Positions 1 to 9,585 of a stretch of 64,000 nucleotides of DNA are shown piece by piece. A program made the translations under genes and the position numbers. Source of the DNA: Piezodorus guildinii (Eukaryota; Arthropoda; Insecta; Hemiptera; Pentatomidae); contig CM041292.1 in assembly GCA_023052935.1 (NCBI GenBank), positions 82,222,169-82,286,168 of the forward strand. Direction: 5' to 3'. Numbering within the stretch: the stretch's first letter is position 1; the number at the start of each line of letters is the position of its first letter. Under the pieces are notes generated by a model, which was given only the letters and a program-made list of their open reading frames with translations, was not told the origin of the DNA and made no database searches.

Positions 1-395
1 ACGGTCTTTTATCTAGATTACTTGACAGACGCTCTAAATTATCATTAACCAACAAACTAACTCTTTACAAAGTTTTGCTAAAACCAATCTGGACATACGG
101 GATAGAACTGTGGGGCTCTGCTAAACCAACAAGTATCCAAAGAATACAGTCTTTTCAGTCGAAAGTGCTGCGCAAAATAGTGGACGCACCGTTCTACGTA
201 ACAAATGACGTTATACATAACGACTTAAACATTCCAACTATATCAGCCACTGCTACAGAACAATACAATAACTTCCACCAAAGACTAACATACAACACCA
301 ACCCTCTTACAGAAACATTAAAATGCTCTACGAATCCTTACAGCCCACCCCGACGACTACACAGGCGGTGGCCAAGAGATATGCTGATCACTTAA
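1..395 (+). pseudogene. Jockey-type LINE ORF2, C-terminal tail, cut by window edge
   Basis: The frame is open from the first bases of the window to a TAA at 393-395. It reads through the region after the RT palm, with the signature KPIWTYGIELWG followed by IQSFQSKVLRKIV and a late PPRRLHRRWPRD. The same signatures close the ORF2 at 52789-55467, so this is the C-terminus of a related Jockey-clade reverse transcriptase on the plus strand. Only about 130 residues are visible because the element continues left of the window, so it cannot be said whether the full copy is intact. A T-rich 3' UTR follows to about 530, ending in an A-rich tail with AATAAA-like words. Confidence 0.85.
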
Positions 396-535
396 CGAAC
401 TCTGTTGTGATGAGCCGCTGCTTCAGCAGTCCACAAATTTGCTTATTGCAAAGGAAATGCAGATGGCAAATTAAATTTGATGTCAAATTTTTTTATTTTT
501 TTTTTGTTTTGTAATAAATAAAAATAAAAAGGAAA
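396..535 (+). other. 3' UTR and A-rich tail of the LINE at the left edge
   Basis: After the stop codon the sequence passes through a short non-coding stretch and a T-run into an A-rich end (about 512-537) with repeated AATAAA/AAATAAA words. This is what the 3' end of a poly(A)-type LINE looks like. A target-site duplication cannot be tested because the 5' end is outside the window. Confidence 0.5.
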
Positions 536-955
536 AACTATACAAATATTGAGGTTAAAGATAAATTTAAACCTATGATTTGAAACGAACACATCCATTT
601 CTCAATAAGTTTAGTCTTTCATTTCATATTGTCTTGGTCCAATTTCTACAACTGATATCGCAGATATAGACCAATTCCGTATTCCATTCATCTTAGGGTC
701 TAAATTTTAACGCAAGATAACTTTTGCACTAAAGAAAAAATAATAGGAAATGCGAAAGTATTATAAATTCTTAGTGTCAGTTTTCTGCCCTGAAAGCGCA
801 AACTAAACATTTTTATCAAGACAAATAGCCGACTTTTCCTTTCTTAATCCACGCTCTCATTTTTCCCATTGATTTTACTTTTTGCATTCTATAACATACC
901 CTCAAAGATTAATTTGTACATTCAAATTCCATATTCAGGAACGTAGATTTGCTCC
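536..955. other. AT-rich gene-free stretch
   Basis: No open frame, RNA gene or recognisable repeat is seen here. The part near 930-955 may be a worn edge of the family A repeat that becomes recognisable from about 960. Confidence 0.5.
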
Positions 956-959
956 TACA

Positions 960-1183
960 TGATGTTACAGCAACTTTTTCTTAACCAAACTGGCAGACCA
1001 GAAGAGCCACTTTATACCATGCATTTTGCACCTTTTTATGATTTTCTCGAATACGGCTCTAATGATTATGATTAAACTCGCTTAAAATTTTATGGGTTGT
1101 AATATGACATAGGTTTCATTCTGTTTGAAATAGTTTGGTAGTCCTTAAATGCCGATATTTTAATTTTGTTTTCTCTAACGTCC
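960..1183 (-). mobile_element. Family A repeat, truncated copy (c1a)
   Basis: This stretch matches the middle of the family A repeat: the words gatgttacagcaac, cactttataccatgcatttt and gcacctttttatgattttctc occur in the same order as in the complete copies. Both ends are missing. It is followed almost at once by a second partial copy in the same orientation, so the pair may be two insertions or a local duplication. Orientation is defined by calling the end that begins TCTGGTGCG the left end. No coding capacity is seen. Confidence 0.7.
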
Positions 1184-1194
1184 ATTTATTTATT

Positions 1195-1833
1195 TATTTT
1201 TCAGAAATGTTTCAGAAAGTTTTTTTTTTACTAAAATTGGTTTACAGGAAGACTTTATACAATGCATTTTACACCTTTTTAAGTTTCTCAAAAACGGTTC
1301 TTTTGATTAAACTCGGTATTTCGATGTGAAATTTAATGGGCATTAATATCATGTAAATTGCATATATTTTAAATTTTCTTTCTCTAAAGTACCGTTAATT
1401 TTGTAGATTCTATAAAAATAACCAAATTCTCTTGTTAGCATTGATGACAAACGGGTAAATATATAACTTGAAAGAATTCGATGTCTACCTAAAGGAGAAA
1501 AGTGCAAAATTAATTTTTTCAATGCAAATTTTTTTGTTTCTAAACAATAAAAACGGTAATATAGATGTATAATATACTGTCGGAAAGCTAATGATTTAAA
1601 AAAATATATTATCGTACATACAACATTGTAAAAAAATAATGGTGAGTGAACAAAAACTGACAACAACAATAGATTGTTGTATATAATAATTTAATAGATT
1701 ATATAATAATATGGAAACTCGATATAATTAATTCTTAAACATTATTTAATTTCTAACTGTATTTAAAAATTCGATTTAGATTTAATTTAACAACATATGT
1801 AAGTGAAAGTCTTGTGTTGACCGGAGACAATTT
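1195..1833 (-). mobile_element. Family A repeat, partial copy (c1b)
   Basis: The copy starts inside the element (tttatacaatgcattttacacc) and runs to its TIR, gtaagtgaaagtc, then a mutated version of the conserved terminal block (expected cgtgtgttgcgcgcaccaga). It covers about two thirds of the consensus. The 106-codon open frame on its minus strand is not supported by other copies and is not called as a gene. Confidence 0.75.
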
Positions 1834-2084
1834 TTTAAAGGATTGCTTTTAATTTGAATTTTTAATATAAAGAATTATTTTATCTCTTCCAAAATGATTT
1901 ACGAAATCCGATGTTAAAATTACAAAGAGCATGGGATTGGAAAAACCAGTTGCGATTATTAGAATATGCGTGGATGATCATATAAGGCTTTCAAATTAAT
2001 TAATTAATTAATAGATAAAATTATCAAATTTGCCTTAATTAGTAAAGATCACTGCACGTGAAGAGTATTTAATAGGACTATATA
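1834..2084. other. AT-rich gene-free stretch
   Basis: Nothing is recognised apart from short attaattaatta runs near 1996. Confidence 0.4.
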
Positions 2085-2510
2085 GGAGACTGCCAAAAAA
2101 ACACAAATACGTAAGATTCAAAGTTTTCAATCCAAAACTTTTAGAAGTATTACAAACTCACCATGGTACGTTAGCAACACTATGTACAGACCTTCACATG
2201 CTAACAGTCAATGAACAGATTCTCATCCTCTACAATCGTTTTACAAACGACTATATACACGGACATACCAACTCACTAATACATAACAACAACTTACAAG
2301 CCATACAACACTCGCAGAAGGCTGAAAAGAAGTTGGATGAGGGACCTCCTAACATAGATGCAAATTTAGACACACACCGAGAAGAGGTACCCCTGGGTAT
2401 CCTTTCTCCATCATGCCTATCACTCCAAATCACTTTTATTGAACTATCACATTAACTGGTTGTCAACTACATGACAGGTGTGAATATAAATATATGAAGA
2501 TAAAAATAAA
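2085..2510 (+). pseudogene. Jockey-type LINE ORF2 tail, decayed
   Basis: One frame reads KTQIRKIQSFQSKTF followed by RSITNSPWYVSN, the thumb/C-terminal signature of the LINE subfamily also seen at 46764-47330 and 28389-28980. Downstream, another frame gives the typical terminal block RRRLKRSWMRDLLT and a stop near 2371. At least one frameshift separates the two. A 3' UTR runs to an A-rich tail near 2510. The 5' part is missing, so this is a 5'-truncated, frameshifted insertion with no function expected. Confidence 0.75.
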
Positions 2511-2547
2511 AAATTGCTACAGGATCTTAAGTGTCAATAATATTTTT

Positions 2548-2872
2548 CTTCACTTACCTATGTATGAAATATATAGTAAGGGAAAGTATTGCGATCGTGA
2601 AAATTTTCGAATTCCAGTTTTCAACGGAAATACACGTTGTAGGGTCCCCTGAGTCTTAATAACCAAGTCCCGCAAAAACTCCCGGGCAGAAACAAAAAGT
2701 ACTATGAAACTGAAATTTCATATTTAAGACAACTATACGCCCGAAATGTTACAAAGTCTTTTTCATCAAAATCAGATTACCAGAAGAGGCACTTTATACC
2801 ATGCATTTTGCACTTTTTTACGATTTTCTCAAAAACAGTTGCGACGATTTTGTTTAAACTCGCTATATCGAT
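2548..2872 (-). mobile_element. Family A repeat c2, left half (interrupted by the LTR element)
   Basis: This segment carries the hairpin end of family A (tcacttacctatgtatgaaatatatagtaagggaaagt, arms able to pair) and continues through the conserved body to tatcgat at 2872. The body resumes at 10036 with gatgtaaaattcaat, exactly where other copies read tatcgatgtaaaattt. The element was therefore split by the LTR retrotransposon. Together with 10036-10579 it makes a nearly complete copy of about 870 bp. Confidence 0.9.
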
Positions 2873-3279
2873 AGTTAATGAATCACACACAGTGAAGATA
2901 TTAATAATAATGCTTTTATTATCAGAACAAAATATATATTCAGAATACAATAAACTGTGCTGAGGAGTTAGTGTGACTACAAGTGTACATTCCGAGGTCT
3001 CCTTCTATGAGTGTGACACAAGTAAATGTTACAACTAGAGTAATGAGTTTTGAGGATCAAAGGGTATATATAGCAAGGGATTGTAGAGGGGATAAGGATT
3101 CGGCGTGGGTACCTCAAAGCAAGTGCTTCCAGATGGTTGGGTCCTAAGTACAGGTATGTGTTCTTTGTCGGTACTTGGTCTGTCCTTTCTAGGTTTATGG
3201 GTGACACCCTCAGGTATAGAAAAGGAAGTTATTAATAATTACTGTATATTATTTATAAGTTAAGTCTCATTCTATAACT
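2873..3279 (-). repeat. 3' LTR of the gypsy-type element
   Basis: It is 407 bp and matches the other LTR except at two bases: gttagtg versus gttaggg, and ttcggcg versus ttcggca. On the minus strand it carries a TATATATA box, and an AATAAA poly(A) signal (within AATAAAAGCATTATT) near the end. It also preserves uninterrupted the site (gagtaatgagttttgagg) into which a LINE inserted in the other LTR. Confidence 0.92.
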
Positions 3280-3993
3280 ACTCTCCCCCTTAAGCACGAA
3301 GCCCCTTGAGTGCAATGTTTAAGTTTGTCAGTTAATATTGTTATAATAAAGTAGTCCTTCAGCCGGAGGTTCTGGATAGGAAAGTGTATTGTAGGAAAGG
3401 ATTCAACAGGAATGGGAACAGTGACATTTTTCCAAAGTTTACAATAATTCTTAAGAATATAAATGTATACAATCAAAACTTTTTTAAAAAAACTTAATTA
3501 CAATAATTGATGTTACATACAATAATTAATTAGTTTTACCAATCGTCATTACATTATTCCTATAAAAATTTATACATTGTTAATAGTCTTGAAACTTATA
3601 GGTACAATTATATAAAACTAAAATTTCTCATTATTATCTACAAATAATTAAAAACATAACCATAACACTGAATTAAACAAAACCATGAGCTACATTGTTT
3701 TTTCATTACAATCTATAAAAGGATTTTTTTTCCATTTATCTTATAAAGTTATTATTACCTATATATAGTTCTAAAAATAGCATTTCAAATTAGTGTAAAT
3801 AATTGACAATGAATGTTAATATTAAATAAATATTAACTATATAATTGATATTTAGTAATTCATCATTAAGTGCAACCATCAATATAATAAACAATACACT
3901 ATTATAAATATTTTTATTTTATTTATTAACTGTACCTGATTATTGTTACTATTATTTATCCTTTTTTTTTTTTTTTTTGTATTAATTTTAAAA
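3280..3993 (-). other. Non-coding 3' part of the LTR element's internal region
   Basis: About 700 bp of very AT-rich sequence lies between the small ORF and the 3' LTR. It has the polypurine tract at its LTR-proximal end and a 19-nt T-run near 3961. No pol or env remnant is recognised. Confidence 0.6.
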
Positions 3994-4308
3994 CTACATA
4001 CATCTCGGACCGCTATCACTGTTGAGATTTTCATCTGGCTTTAAAGTCCAGAGATATATTAAATCTTTTCTAATGGATTTTACTATTTTTGGAATATTTC
4101 CTGAGGAAACCTTTTTTCTGGAATTCTTATTTAATTGAGGGGGTTTCATTACCTCTTTCGTTTTAATTATAATATTCTGTTTATGTAAACTCGCAGTATA
4201 AGTTGATATTTTATTATTATAATCGAGCGATTTATTATTTTTAAATTCTAATTCATCTTTATGGATAGCCGGAGGCTCCTTAGACTGGCTTGTCCTGTCA
4301 TCATACAT
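3994..4308 (-). CDS. Small ORF overlapping gag, unknown product
   Basis: It encodes 104 residues, rich in Lys, Asn and Ser. Its ATG overlaps the end of the gag-like ORF in the arrangement ATGTATGA, where TGA is the gag stop, so translation could be coupled or the frame could be a remnant of a longer protein. No protease, RT or integrase motif (such as DTG, YXDD or HHCC) is visible, so it is not called pol. It may be a decayed continuation of gag or simply chance in an AT-rich region. Confidence 0.35.
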   Translation of the reverse strand: MYDDRTSQSKEPPAIHKDELEFKNNKSLDYNNKISTYTASLHKQNIIIKTKEVMKPPQLNKNSRKKVSSGNIPKIVKSIRKDLIYLWTLKPDENLNSDSGPRCM

Positions 4309-5074
4309 AGATTTTTAACTTTAGATTTGACAATTTGTTTAATTTAACTTTCGATTTAGCACCAAATTGATTTACTTTTTTAATATATTTTTTCGAATGC
4401 CTTTTTTTTTCCTTAGTAAATTTAGTACGGTTTATAGAATATGTTTTTATTTTTTTGGATATTTTGACATTATTCTTTTTCGTTTTCGACCGATGTGATT
4501 TTTGTTTTGTTGAGTTTTCTTTTTCGATGTTCACAATGTTATTTAGATTATCCCAATTTGAATTTTCACTCTTATTTATTACTGGATCTAAACTAAATGT
4601 TTTCCCGGTTTTGTCCCTATCTAGTTTTAGCGGTAATGTTTCAGAGGCTATTTTCTTTTCTTGAATATTAATTTTAGGTAATTGTTCAAATTTATTATTT
4701 GGAATTACGGATTTTATTTTTGGCTGTTCGTCAGCGTCTTTTGACAAAAAATGTTCGGGTGGAAAAGGTTTATTAAAATTTGTCTCGGTTGGGTTATGAT
4801 CTTTAAATTTACGTATTAGAATATTTAACAAATCGTCAATATTGTTTAAATCATAAAACTTAATTTTATCCGCGACTGTTTTAGAAAGGTGACATTTGGC
4901 CATCTTACATATCCTGAATTCATTAACGATTCTAAATGGATTATTTTCTGCACAAAAATTGTCTTTAATTTCTTTTACGTTATTTATGAATTTAAACAAA
5001 GTATGCGGTTTACCATCAAAGTACGACATAGGCATATGCTCAAAGTCTGAGTTTCGAAAAAGTAACGATTCCAT
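4301..5074 (-). CDS. Gag-like protein of the gypsy-type element
   Basis: It encodes 257 residues. The N-terminal 110 or so resemble the capsid part of insect gypsy-group Gag proteins in style (YFDGKPHTLFKFINNV, then a helical segment with predicted amphipathic stretches). The remainder is strongly basic and Lys/Asn-rich, consistent with nucleic-acid binding. No CCHC zinc knuckle is present, which is also true of several errantivirus-type Gags. Its position between the primer site and the 3' LTR, with a 460-bp leader, fits gag. Identification rests on context plus general similarity, so a profile search would be needed to place it firmly. Confidence 0.55.
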   Translation of the reverse strand: MESLLFRNSDFEHMPMSYFDGKPHTLFKFINNVKEIKDNFCAENNPFRIVNEFRICKMAKCHLSKTVADKIKFYDLNNIDDLLNILIRKFKDHNPTETNFNKPFPPEHFLSKDADEQPKIKSVIPNNKFEQLPKINIQEKKIASETLPLKLDRDKTGKTFSLDPVINKSENSNWDNLNNIVNIEKENSTKQKSHRSKTKKNNVKISKKIKTYSINRTKFTKEKKRHSKKYIKKVNQFGAKSKVKLNKLSNLKLKIYV

Positions 5075-5535
5075 ATTTTTTATTTATTTTTTTTTTTTAG
5101 ATATTAAAATCTTACTTATGTCTACTATAATTTAAATTTTACTTAAATTGTGCTCAGTAACAATCATTATCTGATTATAAAAAAAATTGATGTGATTTTT
5201 ATACAGCTTATATTAGTATTCATAAAATGTCATACATTTTAAATGTTATCACAATTAAACAGCACATAAACAAACATATAAAATAAATAATTTTAAAATC
5301 TTACTGCGTTAGTTCTTAACATTCCTCCTGGATACCTGTTGAGCAGTGAAGTCCAGTGAGGTTCAGCAGGACATCTCGGGTGAGTATTGTCTTGACTGAA
5401 GGAGGGTGCGAGATGATCTTCTTAGTTCGGTGTCTATCTTCTTGTAGATCCTCTTCTGAAGTATCTTCGTCCTCTCGGAAACTGCGAAGTCATTCAAAAT
5501 CTAATTTGATGCTTGCAGTGCCTGTCTCGGGCGCC
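5075..5535 (-). other. Leader and primer-binding site of the LTR element
   Basis: This is the untranslated leader between the 5' LTR and gag. Next to the LTR, on the minus strand, it begins TGGCGCCCGAGACAGG, which pairs with the 3' end of a tRNA-Lys-like primer. The section near 5330-5530 is more GC-rich than the rest and may carry the packaging signal, although nothing specific can be named. Confidence 0.7.
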
Positions 5536-5707
5536 AGTTAATGAATCACACACAGTGAAGATATTAATAATAATGCTTTTATTATCAGAACAAAATATAT
5601 ATTCAGAATACAATAAACTGTGCTGAGGAGTTAGGGTGACTACAAGTGTACATTCCGAGGTCTCCTTCTATGAGTGTGACACAAGTAAATGTTACAACTA
5701 GAGTAAT

Positions 5708-5764
<57 letters not shown>

Positions 5765-5962
5765 CTAAGCCCCATGGGATTTGGGGTTGAAGTCAAGGAA
5801 GGATAAGGGAAGGAATCAAGGGTCCTCTTTTACTGCATCAGATGCATTCTAAGAGGGGTCTGAGGATAGGGAGATTTTCGGGGTCGGGAAGCAGTTTATG
5901 AGTCAGTTCTAGTGATGGGGCTCACTAGTCTTTTTGAGTCAGTGAAAGGAAGTTATGTTTTC

Positions 5963-8596
5963 TCAGTCTAGTCTGAGAGTTTGTACGTAGTCCTGCCAGC
6001 GCTGTGGCCGTCCTGTTGGAGTCAGTGTATTAAACAGTGGGTTCGTGCAGTACCGGAGGCTATCAAAGAATTTGATATGCCTGCGGGAGATGAACTCCGT
6101 CACTGTCGGGAGGTCTAGGGTGTCATATAACTGGTCTGTCTTTGTCCTCTGTAGTGAGGTATGCCTTACCATTCGTCGTAATACTCCGTTTTGAAACTGC
6201 TGAAGTCTCTTTGCCGTCGGTGCTGTTATGTTGTTTAGCAACGGTGCTCCGTAGAGGAGGGCTGGTCTGAGAACGGCTTTGTAAATTAATATTTTCAGGC
6301 GAAGTGATAGGTTTGAAGACATCAGTAAGTGATTCAATCGGTAGGACTTGGTCCTAACCGATTTAATCTTTTTTAGGCAGTGATTGGCTAGTGTTAGATG
6401 CCTGTCGAGGGTGATGCCCAGGTACACTATGCTATTGGCTGGCTGATTTTCGACTCCTGCTACCTTGTAGGTCTTCGGTAGAGGGCGCTTATTCTTTTGG
6501 AAAGAAAAGATAATACAGTCGGTCTTCTTGGGATTAACTGTAATATTTAGTCTTTCCAGCTTTGTAGTTATTTCATTGCATGCCAACTCCGCCTGTCGTA
6601 GAGCTGTCTCTGCGTTCATCGAGCTACTGTAGATCGCTATGTCATCGGCATAGGCCGCTACAGTAGCTTTTGTGTATCTTGCTCCAACAGTTTCTGCCGT
6701 GTATATTGAAAATAGGACTGGTGATAGCACGGACCCCTGGGGGACTCCGCAGATGAGGTCGAATTCCTTGGAGAAGGCTCTGCCAACCAGCACTTCTATT
6801 TTACGCCCCTGTAGGAAGGACCGCAAGGTGGTGTAGAGCTGCTCAGGAAATTCGTTATCTAGCAGTGTCTTACATAGTAGACTATGGGACACTGAGTCAA
6901 ACGCTTCCGTACAGTCTATTGAGATCATTGCGGTGGCGTCGTTTTTGTTTGTGCTTCGGCTTACTTCCGCTTGTAGTTTCGCCAGGTGGTGATCCGTGCA
7001 GAGTCCGGCCTGAAAGCCAGTCTGTTCCGGTGGGATTAGGGCTACCTCTGAGCAATAAGTCTTGAGATAATTAAGAATAATTTTCTCAAAAATCTTGCCC
7101 AGGTGCGGAAGCAAGCTGATTGGCCTATAGTCGGCTGGCTGGGATCCATTCTTCGCGGGTTTCAATAGCGGGAAGAGAATAGCTCTTTTCCATGCCTCAG
7201 GGAAGTATCTCAGTCTGAGACAGGAGTTGTAGAGGTTAGTCAGGTGAGCTATCCCCTTTCTAGGGAGCATCTTTAACAATACAGTCTGTATCCCGTCATG
7301 GCCTGGGGCTTTATTCCCCCTCGAACGACGGAGAATTGCCTTCAGCTGTTTCGGGGATACATACATGTAGTTGTTTCCGATCTCTTCAGTGGGAAGTTCT
7401 GCGGGGGCTCCTGTGCGTTGTGTTATTTTTCCACTGTAGTAGTCCGCAAACTTCTTGGCCTGTTCTTCGTCTGTCAACAGTCTTTCTCCGTCATGAAGGA
7501 CTGTAGAGCTTCGTTTTCTGGTGCTTGATTTTATTAGCTTCCAGAATTTTTTGTGGTCGCCGTGCGTAGCCCGTAGTTTCTCATGCCACTGTGCAGTCCG
7601 CCATTGTTTCATGAGGTTTCGGATCTGAGTGGTAAGTGAATTTACCACCGTCTTCACCTCATGATCCCTGGTCCTGTACCATTTATTCTTCCACTTATTG
7701 CGCAGAGCAATAAGTTTCAGAATATGGTCTGGCGGAGGACGCAGAGCTGGCGGAAGTGGTGAGTACTTCGGGATAGCAGCGTCGGCGGCACTTTTAATGA
7801 TCTCGGTGAAGGAAATAAGATAATCATCTATTTCCTTCTTTGTCCTCAGAGGGGAGACTGTCGGCAGTTTGTGATAGACCTGTGCTTTGTAGGTCTCCCA
7901 GTCTGCGTCAGTATACTTGTATTTCGATGGGGGTGGGGGTGGTATTTCGCCGTCTACCAGGTAAAGCACAGGCCTATGGTCTGAGATTTCGTCCTCCAGC
8001 GCTATGCAGTCCAGAAAGCGGTGTGGTTGTCTCGTGAGCAGGAGATCAACTGTGGATTTCTTCGTCCTGTCAGCTTTGTGTATTAAAGTGTGGGTGGGTG
8101 GATGCACTACTGTAACAGGGGTTTTCAGTATTATTTTCCCAGCTTTATTATTGGACTTGTTATTCCAAACGGTGTGCCGAGCGTTGAGGTCTCCGATAAC
8201 CCAATGGTTTGATTTCTTGGCACACTCGTTCAGTAGCTGGGAGAAGTCTTCTGTTGAGGTACAGGGTCTCCTGTATAAACTAGTGATGATAGTTGGTTTA
8301 TCCAGGAGAACCTGCACAGTTTTGTGGTGAATCTTGGGGTCTCTGATATCCACTGGTGGGGGGTGTTCCCTCCATCTGGTTCCCTGACGAATGGCTATCA
8401 GGACCCCTCCTACTTTTTCTATTGGTTGATCTCCTGTCAGATCGTAACCTGGCAGGCGTATGCGCTGGGGGCTCACTCTGGTGTCGGTGAGGATTACTAC
8501 AGTGGGCTGGGTCCGTGCTATCAAGGCATAAACCTCCGTAATTTTTGGCATCAGTCCGTCTGTATTGAAGTTAAGTACAGTCAGTTGTCCGTTCAT
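5963..8596 (-). CDS. ORF2: endonuclease and reverse transcriptase
   Basis: It encodes 877 residues, the usual size for Jockey-clade ORF2. Residues 1-215 form an apurinic-type (EEP) endonuclease: N11 in NFNTDG, GDLNARH around D136/N138, and SDH at 205-207. Residues 420-720 form the RT: YRPISLLP near 490, the first catalytic Asp D561 in SIDCTEAFD, GVPQGSVLSP near 617, and YADD at 649-652. The C-terminal region has the YLGITLD and FQNGVLRRMV blocks. It nicks genomic DNA and copies the element RNA by target-primed reverse transcription. The metal-binding Glu of the EEP family is replaced by Asp (D38 in LTDTR). Its ATG overlaps the ORF1 stop in ATGA (8596-8593), suggesting coupled translation. No RNase H domain is seen. 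Confidence 0.95.
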   Translation of the reverse strand: MNGQLTVLNFNTDGLMPKITEVYALIARTQPTVVILTDTRVSPQRIRLPGYDLTGDQPIEKVGGVLIAIRQGTRWREHPPPVDIRDPKIHHKTVQVLLDKPTIITSLYRRPCTSTEDFSQLLNECAKKSNHWVIGDLNARHTVWNNKSNNKAGKIILKTPVTVVHPPTHTLIHKADRTKKSTVDLLLTRQPHRFLDCIALEDEISDHRPVLYLVDGEIPPPPPSKYKYTDADWETYKAQVYHKLPTVSPLRTKKEIDDYLISFTEIIKSAADAAIPKYSPLPPALRPPPDHILKLIALRNKWKNKWYRTRDHEVKTVVNSLTTQIRNLMKQWRTAQWHEKLRATHGDHKKFWKLIKSSTRKRSSTVLHDGERLLTDEEQAKKFADYYSGKITQRTGAPAELPTEEIGNNYMYVSPKQLKAILRRSRGNKAPGHDGIQTVLLKMLPRKGIAHLTNLYNSCLRLRYFPEAWKRAILFPLLKPAKNGSQPADYRPISLLPHLGKIFEKIILNYLKTYCSEVALIPPEQTGFQAGLCTDHHLAKLQAEVSRSTNKNDATAMISIDCTEAFDSVSHSLLCKTLLDNEFPEQLYTTLRSFLQGRKIEVLVGRAFSKEFDLICGVPQGSVLSPVLFSIYTAETVGARYTKATVAAYADDIAIYSSSMNAETALRQAELACNEITTKLERLNITVNPKKTDCIIFSFQKNKRPLPKTYKVAGVENQPANSIVYLGITLDRHLTLANHCLKKIKSVRTKSYRLNHLLMSSNLSLRLKILIYKAVLRPALLYGAPLLNNITAPTAKRLQQFQNGVLRRMVRHTSLQRTKTDQLYDTLDLPTVTEFISRRHIKFFDSLRYCTNPLFNTLTPTGRPQRWQDYVQTLRLD

Positions 8597-9585
8597 GGCT
8601 GCAACAGAGATTTACTTGTGGTCGGTGACTTCTTAAGGCCTGCCCTCTCCTTGAATCTCTTAATTCTCTCAAGGAGCGCCTGACGCGCCTTACATCCGGA
8701 GAAGGATGCTACATGGGTTTCCCCACAGTTTGCACACTTCACCGGATTGACTGCTCTCGGGCACTCCGATATGGCGTGAGGGCCGGCACATCTGACACAG
8801 GCCACTGCCTTACCGCAGTGGTTTTTGGTATGGCCAAAACCTTGGCACCGATAGCACTGTACGATGCCTTTTTTGCCACGGTACGGTTTCACGTTAAATC
8901 GAACTCGATTTATGTGACGGAGGTTGATGACGTCCTCCAATTTGGTATATTTTGTGGTTGTGAGTAGAATGAGGGGCAGGTCGGTCCTCTTCCCGTCTTT
9001 ATCACTTCTCTGCATTCTCCTCACATCCGTCACCCCTTTCAGGCGTTGGGTTAACTCGTTTCTAACGTCTTGGATGTCGTGATCTACATCCAGGTCGTAG
9101 ATAACGAATTTATTAAATTTAGGGCCACCCCCTGTGGAATATGTGTGAAATGGGATATTTCTGTTTTTGAGGAGGGTGAGGATGCCATTATGTATCTCTA
9201 GAGTGCCAGGGTAGACCCTTACACCCTCGGTGGTTTTTCGGATGGTGAAGTCCTCGAAACCGGAAGCTCTGAGGTCGCTCACTACACCGTTCGTATTCGA
9301 CGCACTCATCACAATGGGAGGGGCTTTTTTCGGCGCGGCACTATTCACTGTGGCTCCCGCACTGCCAGTGTCACTGTCACTTAAAATACTAAAATTGTTT
9401 ATTGTACTCACGGTAAAGTTCGTCGCCGTATTCGCGGTCTTGCAGAACCGCTTGGGTAGTAACCATTCCCCTTCTTCCTCCTGACGGGGCTTCTCCTTTC
9501 TCCCACTCGTCGATGACTGTGGTGCTGCTGCTGTCATTCCGAGGGCCTGCCTGCTGGTGGTCTTTTCACCTTTGTTCTTACTCAT
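8593..9585 (-). CDS. ORF1: Gag-like RNA-binding protein with three zinc knuckles
   Basis: It encodes 330 residues. A Ser/Thr/Lys-rich N-terminus (1-110) is followed by a region resembling the PRE_C2HC domain (about 135-235) and then three zinc knuckles between C244 and C298. The patterns are CX2CX4HX4C, CX2CX3HX4C and CX2CX3HX6C, the standard triplet of Jockey/I-type ORF1 proteins. It should bind element RNA and form the ribonucleoprotein that carries ORF2 to the chromosome. The start chosen is the first ATG after a 208-bp leader. The stop overlaps the ORF2 start by four bases. Confidence 0.93.
   Translation of the reverse strand: MSKNKGEKTTSRQALGMTAAAPQSSTSGRKEKPRQEEEGEWLLPKRFCKTANTATNFTVSTINNFSILSDSDTGSAGATVNSAAPKKAPPIVMSASNTNGVVSDLRASGFEDFTIRKTTEGVRVYPGTLEIHNGILTLLKNRNIPFHTYSTGGGPKFNKFVIYDLDVDHDIQDVRNELTQRLKGVTDVRRMQRSDKDGKRTDLPLILLTTTKYTKLEDVINLRHINRVRFNVKPYRGKKGIVQCYRCQGFGHTKNHCGKAVACVRCAGPHAISECPRAVNPVKCANCGETHVASFSGCKARQALLERIKRFKERAGLKKSPTTSKSLLQP

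Noticed and set aside
1349..1669. 106-codon minus-strand open frame
   Set aside because: It lies inside a family A repeat, is not conserved in other copies and has AT-driven composition.
5356..5541. Plus-strand 61-codon frame near the LTR
   Set aside because: It is antisense to the leader and primer site of the LTR element and has no recognisable content.
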